Below, one piece after another: positions 10,902-22,927 of a stretch of 64,000 nucleotides of DNA. Origin of the DNA: Aplectana chamaeleonis (taxonomy: Eukaryota; Nematoda; Chromadorea; Rhabditida; Cosmocercidae); the NCBI GenBank assembly GCA_029168955.1, contig JAPDOI010001065.1, positions 60,001 to 124,000 of the forward strand, read 5' to 3'. The notes under the pieces were generated by a model, which searched no databases, was not told the DNA's origin, and was given only the letters and a program-made list of their open reading frames with translations. Numbering within the stretch: the stretch's first letter is position 1; each line of letters begins with the position of its first letter. The position numbers were made by a program, and so were the translations under genes.

Positions 10902-11405
10902 AAACAAAGCCGATAAAGTCTCCCGCGTCAAGGCGTGACAACCTTGGGGCCAGGAGCATAAAGTCGGTCCAGATTACAAAGACCGCAATCGAATTTCAAT
11001 TCGATTAGAGCCCACCATCGCTCGACTTTTCGGTGCCGTGTCCAAGACACCTGCGCTAAGAGGTTAGCCTAGTCTGACCTTGGGTTCTATATCCCTAAAA
11101 AAGTCGGTTTTCGTTACACAAACCGCAATCGAATTATAATCCCATTATAATTCGATTATAGCACACTTTCGCTCGAAATTCGGTGCTAAGCCAAAACACT
11201 TGCACCAAGAGGTTGATCTGACCTAGGGTTAATTAGCCCGAAACTCATTACCGTTGCCCGAGAAATCGCACAGTGGGACAAAACAAGTCCAATTTATCCC
11301 AAATAGATTCGCTGAATAAATTCAAAAGGCGAACTGTGATAACATGTCACTGTATTTTCACAAAAAAAGCGATCATCGCTAGCTCAGCCACCATCTCTGA
11401 GCTAC

Positions 11406-12660
11406 TTGGAAAATATCAGACATTCCCAAAAAATCGTATATCCAGAAAACGACGAGGAAAGGCACGAAAAATGCACAACAAATCTGGTCTTACTCAATTC
11501 GTGTTTAGGGCAAATAAAGTCCGCAATAGAGAGTCTCCAAGCGAAAATCGATAAAATGGAGGAGTATTTTCTTGGTATAAAATCAAAAACCGAGCAGAAA
11601 GAAATGATAGTTGAGATAGAAGAGCTGGAAAAAGAATCTCAATACTCTAAATTGATGGAAGATGCAGAATCCTTTGCGTTCAACATTGAATCCCAGCTAG
11701 CAGATGCAAAAATTGTGCTACAAAAGGTGCAGATGAAACTCAAAATACCATTTGACTCTCGCGTTCAACCAGAACCGGTAAATTCCTGTGAGGGTCGCGA
11801 AACAAGCCCAGTTAGAGAGCAAAATGAAAACACAAGGTGTTCAAGGTCAGTCAAAGCACCTACAATCACCTTACCAAAATTTTACGGAAATCAGGAAGAA
11901 TTCCCTGAATATTGGGCAGTGTTTGAAACATTGATACACAAGAACGATGATGTATCGATAATAGAAAAATCGTGTTGCTAAAAGATAGCCTGAAAGGGCC
12001 GGCGGAGAAGGTTATCAGAGGTATAAAACCTGTGCCTGCTAATTACAGTTGGATGATCGAGGCGATAATCAAGAGATACAGTAATAGGCCTACGAACAGG
12101 TCGAGAATTGTCCAAAAACTATTTGATCTCAGATCGGCCACTAAAAAGGCTGAAAGTTGTCAAGAATGCTTCGATTCTATCAAAACTCTTGTAAACCAAA
12201 TGGTTTCAGCAGGTTCCGATATCCGAAACACTTGCGATCCTATGTGGACTGAAACTATCCTGAAAAATTTCCCTTACGAAATAGTCAAAGACATTCTCGT
12301 AAAAAAACCAAGAGACTGACGAGATGGAGGTGGAGTCACTACTTGACGCACTGGAAAGGGAAATCAGCGCCAAGTCATACGTTGAGCTTCGCCTTGGTAA
12401 CCCACAAATTGATCATGATTACGGATTCAAAGCTGGGAGAAACACTCAGCAATCCAATTGTGTTTTTTTGTGGCAAACTTAACCACAATTCCGCTGTTTG
12501 CAGAACAGTGAGCGATCGACAAAAACGTCGCACCAACTTGAAAGAAAAGAAATTGTGTTGGAAATGCTTTCAAAGCGACCATTCCAGTAACAATTGCAGG
12601 AGATCGAACTGCCCAAGTTGTGGAAGTGCACACAATGCATCAGTATGTATGATGCCGGAG
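11406..12660 (+). pseudogene. gag: gag region of the BEL element (broken)
   Basis: Encodes the structural polyprotein. The first part (11406-11850) is rich in charged residues and looks coiled-coil. It is followed by a DUF1759-like gag core with LPKFYGNQEEFPEYW and continues through 11972-12319. At about 12450-12660 there are zinc knuckles, including a C-x2-C-x4-H-x4-C motif and two further Cys-rich fingers, expected to bind RNA. The frame changes near 11970, after an A7 run at about 12305, and at a T7 run at about 12470. The true start could lie upstream of the Met at 11406. Confidence 0.8.
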
Positions 12661-15487
12661 CGTACGAAAACGACTTCTGGCAACACAAACAATCAAATAA
12701 ATCCCCGCTGGCAAAGAAATGAAATGAATACTAATTCATTCAACAATATGCCATCGTCTAGATCTAATCAGTGGTCAGGAAGACAGCCTAGCATCGCAAG
12801 TAATGACGTGAGACGGAATCATTCTAATACGAATCCACTCAGCTCAAATCAGAACATTGAAGGTGACAAAATGTCATTGCCCAGTTCTAGTAGAAGCGAA
12901 CAGCTTGTGCTGATGACGGCTGAGGGAAACGTATGGAATCCTAAAAAACAGACATTTGAAAAAGTACTGTTCTTCTTCGATACTGGAGCTCAAAAGACAG
13001 TAATAGAAGAAAAATTGGCCGAAAGACTTGGTCTACCCAAAATTACCACAGAAACCTTTGTAATGTCCGGAATTGGAGGTCATATCGAAAAATTCCAGAG
13101 TCATCTAGTATCTCTTACGGTATGCACCGCTCACGGCCGAAAATTGGACTTTACTTTGCAAACAAAGCCAGTTATCACTGGAGGTTTCCCCATCTGTTAA
13201 ACTTGTGAAAATCGATCAAGAATTTCTGCAAAGTAATGAAATTTTCATAGCCAACTCGAAAGTCTGTGGTGAACTTCAATTACCAATACACATACTTGTT
13301 CGCTTAGTCCGCTGCTATGACATGGTCATTGCGAATACGACTGATTTACAAACACCGTCTGGCCTGCACATAGCCAAGACAGTATTTGGTCCCACAATTT
13401 ATGGTCGAGGTGAATTGGAAACACATGATTTTTCTAACGTATCACATTCCATGACATCTATATTTGAAATACCGAACAGCGATAATATTGAGAGAATGTT
13501 CGAGCTAGACAGTCTCGGCATCGAGCCGATTGAGAACAAAAAAGACGATATTGCTATCAAATACTTCCAAGAGTACTCCAGCAAGATTAGTTTTGCCAAT
13601 GGCCACATTACGGCGCCATTCCCTCTGAAGGGCAATATAGACGATCTCAAGCATAACTATGGTGTCGCGATCAAACGACTTGCCGCATCGCAAAAACATC
13701 TCCAGGCAAACAGTAACCAGCTGCTATGGTATCGTAAAATACTGGATGATTACGAAACGCAAGGCGTAATAGAAAGAATAGATGAACCCGAAAGGTACGT
13801 CGGCAAATATTATATGCCACATAGTGGGGTCTGGCGAGAAGGCAAAAAGAAACCTCTTCGAATAGTATTCGATGCATCGTCAAAAAAGAGGGGAGAACTC
13901 TCCTTGAATGATGTAATTCATAGAGGCGAATCATTTGTCAGAAAGATTCATGACATATTAATCGCAACTCGATCCAGTAGATTCGTGTTACTATGCGACA
14001 TTGAAGCGGCGTTTACCCAAATCCGCATTCCAAATCATCAGAAGGATTTTTGTCGGTTTCTATGGGTCAGGAACATCGGTCAGCCGCTGACACAAGCAAA
14101 TATAATAGAATATCGTTTCACGAGACTGCCATTCGGAGTAACAGCTTCTCCAAGTATCTTGAATATGGCCATTTTGGCATACTTGGAATCGGTCAAAAGT
14201 GATCTTGCCACAGAAATAGCCAAAAACCTATACGTAGACAATATTTTGCTAACAGCAAACACTGCTGAAGAGGCTGTCAAAAAATACAGAGCATCGAAGT
14301 TGCTTTTCGCCAAAATAGGTATGAATCTGCGCGAATACGTGTCGAATTCTGAAACCGTCAATTCTATTATACCAGTCGAAGACAGACTATCAGCAGGGCC
14401 AATGAAATATCTCGGTGTCGAGTATGATACTAGGACGGATTGCTTTTCTTCAAGGATACAGATCCCAATAAAGCGAGAACTGACCAAGCGTGATATTGTC
14501 AGTCAGCTGAATTCCATTTACGATCCATTAGGAATCGTCAGCCCACTCTTGATAGAGTTGAAATCCACGATGAGAGAAATCTTGTGTTCGAATCTTGACT
14601 GGAACAGCAGGGTTCCACAAAACCTATGCAACATATGGAATAGAAAGTGCAATGAAGTAAACAACACATTGCTCAATTTCCCAAGGCTTATGATGCCGCC
14701 TTCAGCCACATCGACTGAAACCTCCGCTCGCTTGTGGATGTTCGCGGACGCAAGCAAAGTTGCGATAGCTGCTTGTGCATATCTGCAGTCAGAGCGAAAT
14801 AATGCAGTATCCCAGATAATTTGTGGAAAAACTCGTCTAACTCCCAAGAAGAACGAACAATCCATACCCAGACTGGAATTGCTTGGAATTCTATTAGCAA
14901 CCAGGCTAGCTGTCACCATTGAGGAATCTATCAGCATCCACATCACAAATGTAAACATAGTGACAGATAGCGAGGTAGCACTATGTTGGATAAAATCTTC
15001 GAAGAAATTACCACTTTTCGTAGCAAATCAGTGTGCTCGCATACATAAACTACAGTCTCAGATGGAATCCAGAGACATCAAAGTACAGTTCTACCACGTC
15101 CCAACGTCACAAAACCCTGCTGACGCTGGCACGAGGGGGCTGCCAAAAGATCAGCTTGCCGATCACAGTTGGATCACGGGTCCACGGTGGCTCGAATCAT
15201 GGCCCGAGGTGAAAATTCTGAGGCCCATGGAAAGAGTACAGCCACAGGATGTCCATGAAAACGACCCGGAACCTGTTACAGTTAGCCTTCCGCAGGCGAC
15301 TAATGACATGATCTCAGAAACTTTATTTGACCTAACACGATTCTCTCGGCTGTCAATAGCACTTCGCACAATAGCTCGTGTTGGAAAATTTCTCAACCGC
15401 TTGGTTTCGAGAGTAAATGAAAGGAAGAATAAGGAAGAATATGACATTGAAAACAAATCTTATATCAAACTTCGAACTACAATCTGA
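12661..15487 (+). pseudogene. pol: Protease, reverse transcriptase and RNase H of the BEL element
   Basis: A retropepsin-like aspartic protease has its DTG active site at about 12978-12986. One frameshift near 13185 leads to a 760-codon open frame (13205-15487). It holds a BEL/Pao-type reverse transcriptase with RLPFGVTASPSI and YVDN in place of the usual YVDD (about 14229), a variant seen in Pao-like elements. The Peptidase_A17/Pao connection region follows (SIYDPLGIVSP). RNase H motifs include FADAS, LELLG, TDSE and ADAGTRG between about 14730 and 15140. This is the best preserved part of the element. Confidence 0.88.
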
Positions 15488-17000
15488 AATCTGCGTAAAA
15501 GATATTAGCGCAGCCGAAACGTTGCTTTTCGCCGACGTTCACAAGAATATTGATACAAATGAACTCATGACCAAGTTCAGAAATATGCAGATTACACGCG
15601 ACAAACATGGTGTGATTAGACATGTATCAAGACTGCAACATGCATGAGTTCCGATCGATACTAAATCACCCATATTCGTACCAAGTAGGGGCGATATCAC
15701 CAGGCTGCTACTGACAGATATACATAACCGCAATTTTCACTGCGGAAAAGATCAAACCCTCTCTCTGGTCAGACAGAGGTTTTGGATTCCTCGTGCATCA
15801 GGATCGTTCAAAACTTATTTGAAAAACTGCACAGTCTGCAAAAGACGGCAAGGGCTACCATTTGGAGCGCCCAATATGCCACCTCTCCCGACAGATAGGG
15901 TGGTAATTACAAAGCCATTCCGCAATGTGGGTTGCGACTTCATCGGTCCGTTCAATTCAAAAACCGATGAAAGCATGTATATCTGCTTATACACGTGCTT
16001 AACCACTCGAGCAGTTCACTTGGAAGTTGTGGAAAACATGTCAACAGGTGCTTTCCTGAACTGTTTTGTTCGATTTATATCCAGAAGAGGAATGCCACAT
16101 TTGGTTCGTTCAGATTGTGGAAGCAATTTCCGTCTTGGTTCCAAAGTTATACAAGAACTCACTAAGATGGATGATACAACAGGGCACTCTACAATGAGTT
16201 ATTGTGCCGAAAATGGTGTAGAATGGATATTCAATCCGCCCGCCAGCCCTTGGATGGGTGGTGTCTGGGAACGACTAGTTGGTTCCGTAAAACGCTGCAT
16301 GCGAAAGTCCGTAGGACGTAAAAAGCTGAATTTCGTCCAAATGAGCACGGTCGCCGCTGCAATCGAGGCAGTTATCAATACTCGCCCTCTAACCAAACTC
16401 AGCACTACAGACTTATCAGAAATTCCCCTAAGACCTGTTGATTTCTTGCAGGGAAATGTCAAGTTTTCTATGCAAGATTCCAGCGCTCTATGCGATACTG
16501 AAGATCCTTCTTATGAACCAGGGAATATTCAAACAAGGCAGCAAGCCTTGGAGGCATTAAGCTATTCTGAACTGATCGCCAATCAGTTCTGGAAAAAGTG
16601 GGTTGTGAATATCTGACACTTTTGAGAGAAACCCAGAAATCGTTGCTGAAACAACGGAGACATATTCAGAGAGCGATTCCCGAAAAAGGTGAGATCGTAT
16701 TGATCGAAAACGAATTACTCCCTCGTGGGAACTGGTCATACGGAAAAATAATAGAATTGAATCCGAGCAATGATGGATTGATACGCACAGTTAAGGTCCT
16801 AACTCCAAGTGGTACCGTGCTACAAAGGCCACTGAGCAAGATATACACCCTTGAAGTTCGGTCAGAACCAGCGGATTCCAACGAAGATGCCTCTAAATCG
16901 TCAAAATGCCCTGAAGAGGAAACTCATGTACGTACTCTTCCGCCAAGACCATCGAAAACTAGAGCTTATGAGGTCATCCGTGAGTTCGAAAACAGCCTGG
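15417..17000 (+). pseudogene. Integrase and DUF5641-like domain of the BEL element
   Basis: An integrase H2C2 zinc-binding region (about 15715-15845, with a C-x2-C pair) precedes the catalytic core. That core has DFIGPF, a second Asp in the RSDCGSNF segment (Cys replaces the usual Asn) and the Glu in GGVWERLVGSVKR, giving the D,D,E triad. A DUF5641-like tail typical of BEL elements (GNWSYGKIIEL, TPSGTVLQRPLSKIY) lies at about 16700-16860 in another frame. Breaks: frameshift near 15480, in-frame TGA at 15645, frameshift near 16600. Confidence 0.85.
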
Positions 17001-17089
17001 AAGAGTCTCAATCTTCACAGCTTGTAGCTACTCACCAATCTCGAGTCAAATCGCAGAATAATGGTGGGTCAAGCGCCCAAGAAAAAAGA

Positions 17090-19247
17090 AGATCAACATT
17101 TGGTCTAAACCTGAACACGCTCTTCTCAGCAATAATGCTCATTGGGCTTGCATTTCCAGCAAACGCCGCATATCCGCAGTGCGAAAATGGTATTGTGGAA
17201 ATAACAGAAAGAAACGCCTCTTACAAGCTATGCTTTAATGACTAATGTGGTAATTTCAAAGGCACTGGAACGAAACGAATTTATAGACTACCAGCCTCAC
17301 CGCTATCAAATACCACAGAAGTCACAGTCAAATATATGGATGGAAAAACGATAAACTCGTTCAGGACTATCTGCTCAAATGCAGATTTTTGCTCACAGTC
17401 AAGCACCTTATTGAGCTTATCATTGATTGCGAATCCGCATTGTTGGCCAGTCGGAGCCATTCTTAGCGTAGCCATAATCGCGTACTTCCTTATGACAATC
17501 GTAATTTGTCCTTTCTTGGCTATTCATATCACTCTTCAAGTGCAAACGTAACGTAACTGCACCTATCATTCAAATAAACTGCAATACCACCCATGCAGAA
17601 AACACAGAACTTCGCACTTGGAATCCTACCCCATTGAATGGTAGCCTCCTAATCACTCTATGTATCGCTCTCACCGCATGTGGGTCAGCAAGCGCCTGTC
17701 AGCATGGATTCACAAGACATGCCACAGATATTGTATGCAACCAAAACGGGCTCTGTAGCTATAAATTCAGCAGAGAACTCCTTTTCAACAAAATTCAGAG
17801 AGAGCAATGCATTGAAATCCGTTTCCAAAACAAATCTGTTGGACTGCTCAAAATAGAAATCGAATCAGTCAAGCTCAAATGCGCAAAGATATCGAAATTT
17901 TTCACTAAAAGCACGGAACACCGCGTGTACTCTAGCGTCAGATGCTCACAGGCGGGATCCTGCACAGGCAACGTGTGCGATAAACTTCGTCGGAACGAAA
18001 CGGTTCCCGAACTTACGAGAGCAAGAAAATATCCTGGATATTCCGGATGTCAATACACCTGTGGAGGTGCGAGCTGCGGATGTTTCCTTTTATCCCCATC
18101 CTGCACATTCTACAAAGTTGCACATGTACCCGTATCTAAAACGATTTACGAAGTAATTGAATGCAGAGAATGGGTTCCTGAAGTTCAATTGAACGTAGAA
18201 AGCACATTATTCAAAAAAGTGCACAAAAATACTCTGTCTTTAGAACCATACGTGGCTGTAAACTTCCATAACTTCAATATCACAGCAATGAGTGTCCAGA
18301 AACCTATCCTAGCGATGCTGAACAAAAGATTTGCTGTATCGAGAAATAAATCATTAATCCTTCCGGACCAGTTTGTTGTGTCAGTTGAATGCCTAACTCT
18401 AGAAGACGCAGTCCAAAATTTCAAAAACTGCGCAAGTAAAGTTATTTGTGACTGCAATACCGGTTGGACTAAGCATCACTGTCACTGTCCAGATCTATCG
18501 TTGAAAAGAATCGGTTTGGACGAGAGTAACCGATTGCCTATAATGACTCCATCCGTCGAAATAAGCAACTCTGAAGATGGTATCTACGCCTCAACAACGG
18601 ATGTAGAAACAACCATAACGGTCCAGTCTGATATCCTACTGGAAAGCGTTGAGTTCATGCATGAAGAGAGATGCAAGGTTGAACTAGGCCAAGTAACAGG
18701 TTGCTATAACTGTATCCTAGGTGCAGCTACCGTAGCCCACTGTGAAACCAGCGATCAAACCACTGTCACAGTACATTGCAGTCATCACTCATTCCCAGTG
18801 AAATGTGGACCGACAAATCCGAAAACAGAGGTGAAATTCAGTTTTGAAGCCGCCATAATTGAACACACTTGTTCCACCTTATGCGCGAATGAAAATATTT
18901 CGCTTTCACTGAATGGTACTTTGCTATATCATGCCACGAAGTATGAGTCCGTATTTGCGTTCAATCACGAGAGCTATCGTGAGCCGAATTTCATAGCATC
19001 GCTATCAGAGATCAAATTACCTGATCTCAACCCTCTGAAAAGAATTGTCAAAGCGCATTGGAAAGCTGCTCTAGGAATAGGAGCTGCGGCGTTAGCAATG
19101 ACGGGACTCTCATACCTGTTTGGACCGTTGATTCTCATTTTCGTTGTGAAGCTGGTGTACACAGTCACCAAAGGAATTGTCACATCAATTCTGACAGTGA
19201 GTTTCTACATTTGCAAAAATGCAAAAACTCTCGTTTCATCAGAGTAA
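17090..19247 (+). pseudogene. env: Envelope-like glycoprotein gene of the BEL element (broken)
   Basis: It resembles the phlebovirus-type glycoprotein precursor known from nematode BEL elements; those are thought to have been captured from a phlebovirus-like source and act in membrane fusion. The 5' part (17100-17550) has two hydrophobic segments and a stop at 17243. The 3' part (17634-19247, 537 codons) starts with a signal-like hydrophobic segment. It is very Cys-rich in its middle, as in class II fusion (G2/Gc-like) proteins, with several N-glycosylation sequons. A long membrane anchor is encoded at about 19060-19215. The frameshift between 17550 and 17634 separates the two parts. Confidence 0.75.
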
Positions 19248-19687
19248 TACTCACTGCTGAAAGTACGCAGCTGAATTCGGGTGTGATTCCAGTTCAACGT
19301 GTATGCGTTTTTCTGGGAGAGTACTTGAGTCAGCTTCTTCACAACTTCATCGTCACTTGCCGCCCTCCTGCTCCGTCGTCTTCGCCAACCAGCCCGTCGC
19401 CGTCATCAACCAATCGAGAAAGCCGTCCGACTTCTGCCACACGCTTCGCCTTGCTGAGGATCCAGTCGCGGATAACGGATGAGTTCAAACAATCGTTTTC
19501 AATCCGCATCAAGTCAACACTGTATCATTATGATCCTCCTCATGCAAGATTATCATCGGTACCTTTTCTATGCAACCAATGCCAAAGGTTACCATAATTC
19601 ATCGATGCCGTTCCAAATAAGGCAGTGTGTGTGCATATCATAATTTGAACTATGATTGGTTGTTTCTTCCCTTTTTTGGCCGCGGAG

Positions 19688-19991
19688 TGTTCTGGTAATC
19701 TACCAGAACCGCCAGAAGTGGCCCATAATGTATATGAATCCTGGTCGGCATTACTGTTATCTTGCCGCCTATGGTACTTGTTAATATTCTTGTAATATCG
19801 TAACAGATGCTGGGCGTGTCCTCGCCGATAATAGTAAGAGGACACGCCCATGTTGTACAGCATTCTACCTACTGTCGCACCACCGTGTGCCATTCGCTAA
19901 TAAATCTTCCAGCGAGCCACAATACTCGCAGAAGCAGTCGTACGGGAGCCATAATACTCCCCAGTAACGTGAGTTTAGCAAAGTCACCACA
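19688..19991 (+). repeat. 3' LTR of the BEL element
   Basis: Starts TGTTCTGGTAATCTACCAGA and ends CACCACA, with two differences from the 5' LTR over 304 bp. The bases just upstream (TTTTTTGGCCGCGGAG) do not form a typical polypurine tract. 19248-19687 between env and LTR contains a Pro/Ser-rich open frame that I do not recognise. Confidence 0.95.
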
Positions 19992-20480
19992 GAGAGGTCC
20001 AAAAAATTATTTTTCTGTATCGGGCTGTTGCAGTGTTTATTTTGAAGAAGACTATCAAAACAAGCTGTCGGCCGAGTCCCAGGTCGATCCGACCATTTTG
20101 AGCCGATTACGGCCGATGTGACGGCTGTAGGTGTGACGGTGTGATTTAAGCCTTAAAAACAGGCCTCATCACACCGTTTGATTTTTGCGATAAAGACCTC
20201 TAGATCAGTTTTCGAAGCTTTATCAGATAGACAAGTGAGAAAACTACTTGGTTAGTCCTTCCAGAGACCAAGCAGTTGACGATGAGTGTGTGATTCGGGG
20301 CGCTGAAAAATCGGAAAACCGCTGTCGGGACTTCAACGTCAGGAGAGGTCGAAAATATAATTTTTCTGGATCGAGTAGTGTTTGTTTCGAAGAGGACCAT
20401 TAAAGAAAGCTGTCGGCCGGGTCTCAGGTTGATCCGACCATTTTGAGCCGATTACGGCCGGTGTGACTTGACCTATAACG
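19992..20480. repeat. 351-bp tandem duplication flanking the BEL element
   Basis: The sequence after the BEL 3' LTR (GAGAGGTCCAAAAAATTATT, 19992) is repeated at 20343 (GAGAGGTCGAAAATATAATT). Both continue with TTTTGAGCCGATTACGGCCG. The bases before the second copy (GGACTTCAACGTCAGGAGAG) match those before the BEL 5' LTR (GGACTTGGACGTCAGGAGAG). The second copy is therefore an uninterrupted version of the BEL insertion site. Confidence 0.85.
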
Positions 20481-20732
20481 TCCGTTTTTGCTGAAAATCG
20501 TTTGGAAGCGTTGTTCGGAAGAGACCTCACACTTTGTTTTGCACAAGGGGGGTTAAAGTCATAACCTCGACGGGAGGGGGGCCGCACCGGATCCAAAGCT
20601 GGAGGAGAGGGGGCCGCACCTCCCACGGGCCGATAACAGCGCTACGCCTTACCCTGGTATAGACCATACCATTTTTGTAGAGAGCCGCGGAACTGCAAAG
20701 TGGGGCGATATCTTTCAATCAATAGACTTTAC

Positions 20733-22030
20733 CTCTCGAAGGATTTCCCCTCGAGCTCCAGAGCACCCTTCTGAAGTCGATTCATTGATAAACTATACGA
20801 TTACAAAGATAAACGCATCCATGCTTCTATTCTTACCTGATCTCCATTGATATTGTGATGGAAAACCTTCACTATAACATTTCTTCGCTCCCCACAAATG
20901 TGAAACCTTGCAGTCCAATTCCACAGCGGGCGACGAGAACGTTCACAAATGGGAGATCGGAGCTCGCCATCTCTACCCAGTACAGATATGTAAGCGTTAG
21001 GCGACACGCAACGATTCCTGAACTATATATACGTACTACATTTCTCGCACACAAGTACAGAACAGCTCTTATGGAAGCCAAAGCAACACACATCTCATCA
21101 CGAACAGGTGGAAGACCACGTGCTTCATGGACGGTGAGCTGAATATAGCATTTCCTCAACGGACTATCTGACTCTCTTTCCCTGACGCTTGACGATGTAC
21201 TAGACCGCACTGCTGGACGAAATCCTATCGGTCTACGTGGACCTGGGATAGAAACCAGAGCTTGTCCAGGAGGGTGATCATCGAAGACCGAATCGGATAT
21301 GTCCGTATGAGCAGATGGAACTCTCTCACGAAATGGCACCGATCTTGAAGAGGGGTTGGCCTCTGGAACGTGAGAAGGAATGTGACTACAGTTCTTTCAA
21401 AGGCACGATGAGCAACCCACGCAGTTGCAGATTGCCTGATGGAGGCCTATTGGCTGCAGGATGAGTGAGACGGTTATTCCCTTGAATATAAATATTTGCT
21501 AAAAGGAGTCAACAGAGCTACTAGCTCTATTCAAGAGAAAAAAAAACTAACGAGGAGCCGAAGTGTGGAGGGGAGGTCGATTTTCGTTAGTATGGCACTG
21601 GTCATGTCCGTGGGGGCCACTACGAGTGGGATTCCAATCGTTCGGATGACGCTCAGCGCTCAAAATGTATCATGTAAGAGAAAATGCAGAAATTATCGAA
21701 AGAAAAATGAAAGGTGAACCCTACTTGATGCCGTCTATCACATATGTGGACTCCAACAGCGGGTCTCTCATTTCATTCAGTTTCTCGCTCAACTTCTTCT
21801 CGCGAGTGCCCAAATCCACACGAATCTATAAAGCTGTACAGTTGTTAAGATGATGGCCTAAAGAGTTTAGCACCGTACTTACTGTTGTCGATAAAAACGA
21901 ACAAATTAATAATCACGTACTAGAGAGGAACCTTCGAATGTCAGTCCTTTGGCAGCGACGAATGTAAAGTCCCGACAAATCAAAAAAGGAGGAATGAGTA
22001 GTTCAACGAGTGGAATAACACAGTGTCCTA
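20733..22030 (-). CDS. C2-domain protein, partial multi-exon gene
   Basis: Proposed exons on the minus strand, 5' to 3': about 22040-21920, 21825-21725, 21658-21552, 21362-21092, 21017-20837 and 20770-20733. Donors and acceptors are present (for example GTTAGT at 21551, TTCCAG at 21363, TTCAG at 21018, GTAAGA at 20836) and codon phases agree at each junction. The protein runs from a charged segment (REKKLSEKLNEMRDPLLE) through a Ser/Pro-rich linker to a C2-like domain: YIQLTVHEARGLP, then SPNAYISVLGRDG, PLWNW and VIVKVF, the beta-strand pattern of C2 membrane or Ca2+-binding modules. I cannot name the family. Both ends are missing; the 3' exons may lie beyond the BEL element. Confidence 0.5.
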
Positions 22031-22159
22031 ATAATCGTGTCTGCAAAGAAATTCTCATATGTCTGGGAAAGAGGAATGCAAGGCGACCTTCTAGATGCGG
22101 ACTCGGTTGATGAATTTGCACCCACTGCGTCCGGATGCGTCCCGGAGTCATACGTTGTT

Positions 22160-22927
22160 AATGGATATCGAACGGTAGGTAGAAGAAGGTCGAAGTCAGA
22201 CGGACAGACAGTTCTTCGGCCAAATGTGACGGAGGCATGAGATTTGCGGCCCCCTCCTTCCAGTTCGGCAATTCGTGCGGAGCCTTCCTTGCCCTTCATG
22301 CGGCTTCGAAATTTATGCGGCTCACCCGAATGGGTCGTGAGTGTGACCTGCACGTGAGTGAAAAGTGGGCGAAATTCTATGATTTAGTAAATGAATTATT
22401 GCTAACCAGCGACAGCTTGCTGGTTACCACCGGCCTCCTCCGCTAGAGTCCGGCTGCGCCGGCCCACGTGCCGGGTTGGTTTTCACGAATTCTCATTTGC
22501 AAATGGGCGTCATCGACACCTCAAACATTTGAGATGTCGGTGAGGCTCATTTGCAAAAGGGGAATTGCGGACAAATGGAATCATTCCTAGGATTTTACGC
22601 TTATTTTGGAGAAAATCACATGCTGAACACAATGGTATCTCTGAAATCGCTCAAGGCCACATACACAGGAATTTATGGCTCCTTGAAAATGCCTACATTT
22701 TGGAGGCAAAAACATGGTGGACGACTGAGCGAACCGTGGTGGTGACTGAAGGGGGTCGGGCTCGTGGTGGCTGCTTATATCTCGCTTACTTGAAGCAATC
22801 GAGATCTCGCACTTGGCAGGTGTTATACACGAAGGGTCTACTACACAATACATGAAAAAAATGACAAAATTCATGTCAGAGGATATACTGTGCCTTCACC
22901 CCTATCAGGCAGCGTACATACGTGTAT
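22160..22927. other. Spacer with no supported gene
   Basis: A minus-strand frame continues to 22353 (116 codons) and might hold a further upstream exon of the C2-domain gene. I could not place its splice sites. The rest, including a CTCATTTGCAAA block repeated in inverted form near 22490-22560, shows nothing I can name. Confidence 0.3.

Larger units (their letters stand above)
10581..19991 (+). mobile_element. BEL/Pao LTR retrotransposon with envelope-like gene
   Basis: Two 304-bp LTRs (10581-10884, 19688-19991) bound a 9.4-kb element. It is flanked by the direct repeat GAGAG (10576-10580 and 19992-19996), the 5-bp duplication usual for BEL/Pao. The order is LTR, tRNA-Gly primer site, gag, protease, reverse transcriptase, RNase H, integrase, DUF5641-like domain, envelope-like gene, LTR. 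Envelope-bearing BEL elements (semotivirus type, Tas and Cer of nematodes) are established. The coding region carries about nine breaks (frameshifts near 11970, 12305, 12470, 13185, 15480, 16600, 17560; stops at 15645 and 17243), so this copy cannot make its proteins as read. Confidence 0.93.

Noticed and set aside
19540..20121. Open frames of about 100-117 codons on both strands over the BEL LTR
   Set aside because: They lie in the LTR and its flank, are duplicated in the 5' LTR and show no protein features.
22003..22353. 116-codon minus-strand frame upstream of the C2-domain exons
   Set aside because: It overlaps the proposed 5' exon in a different frame and I found no donor giving the right phase, so it was not included in the gene model.
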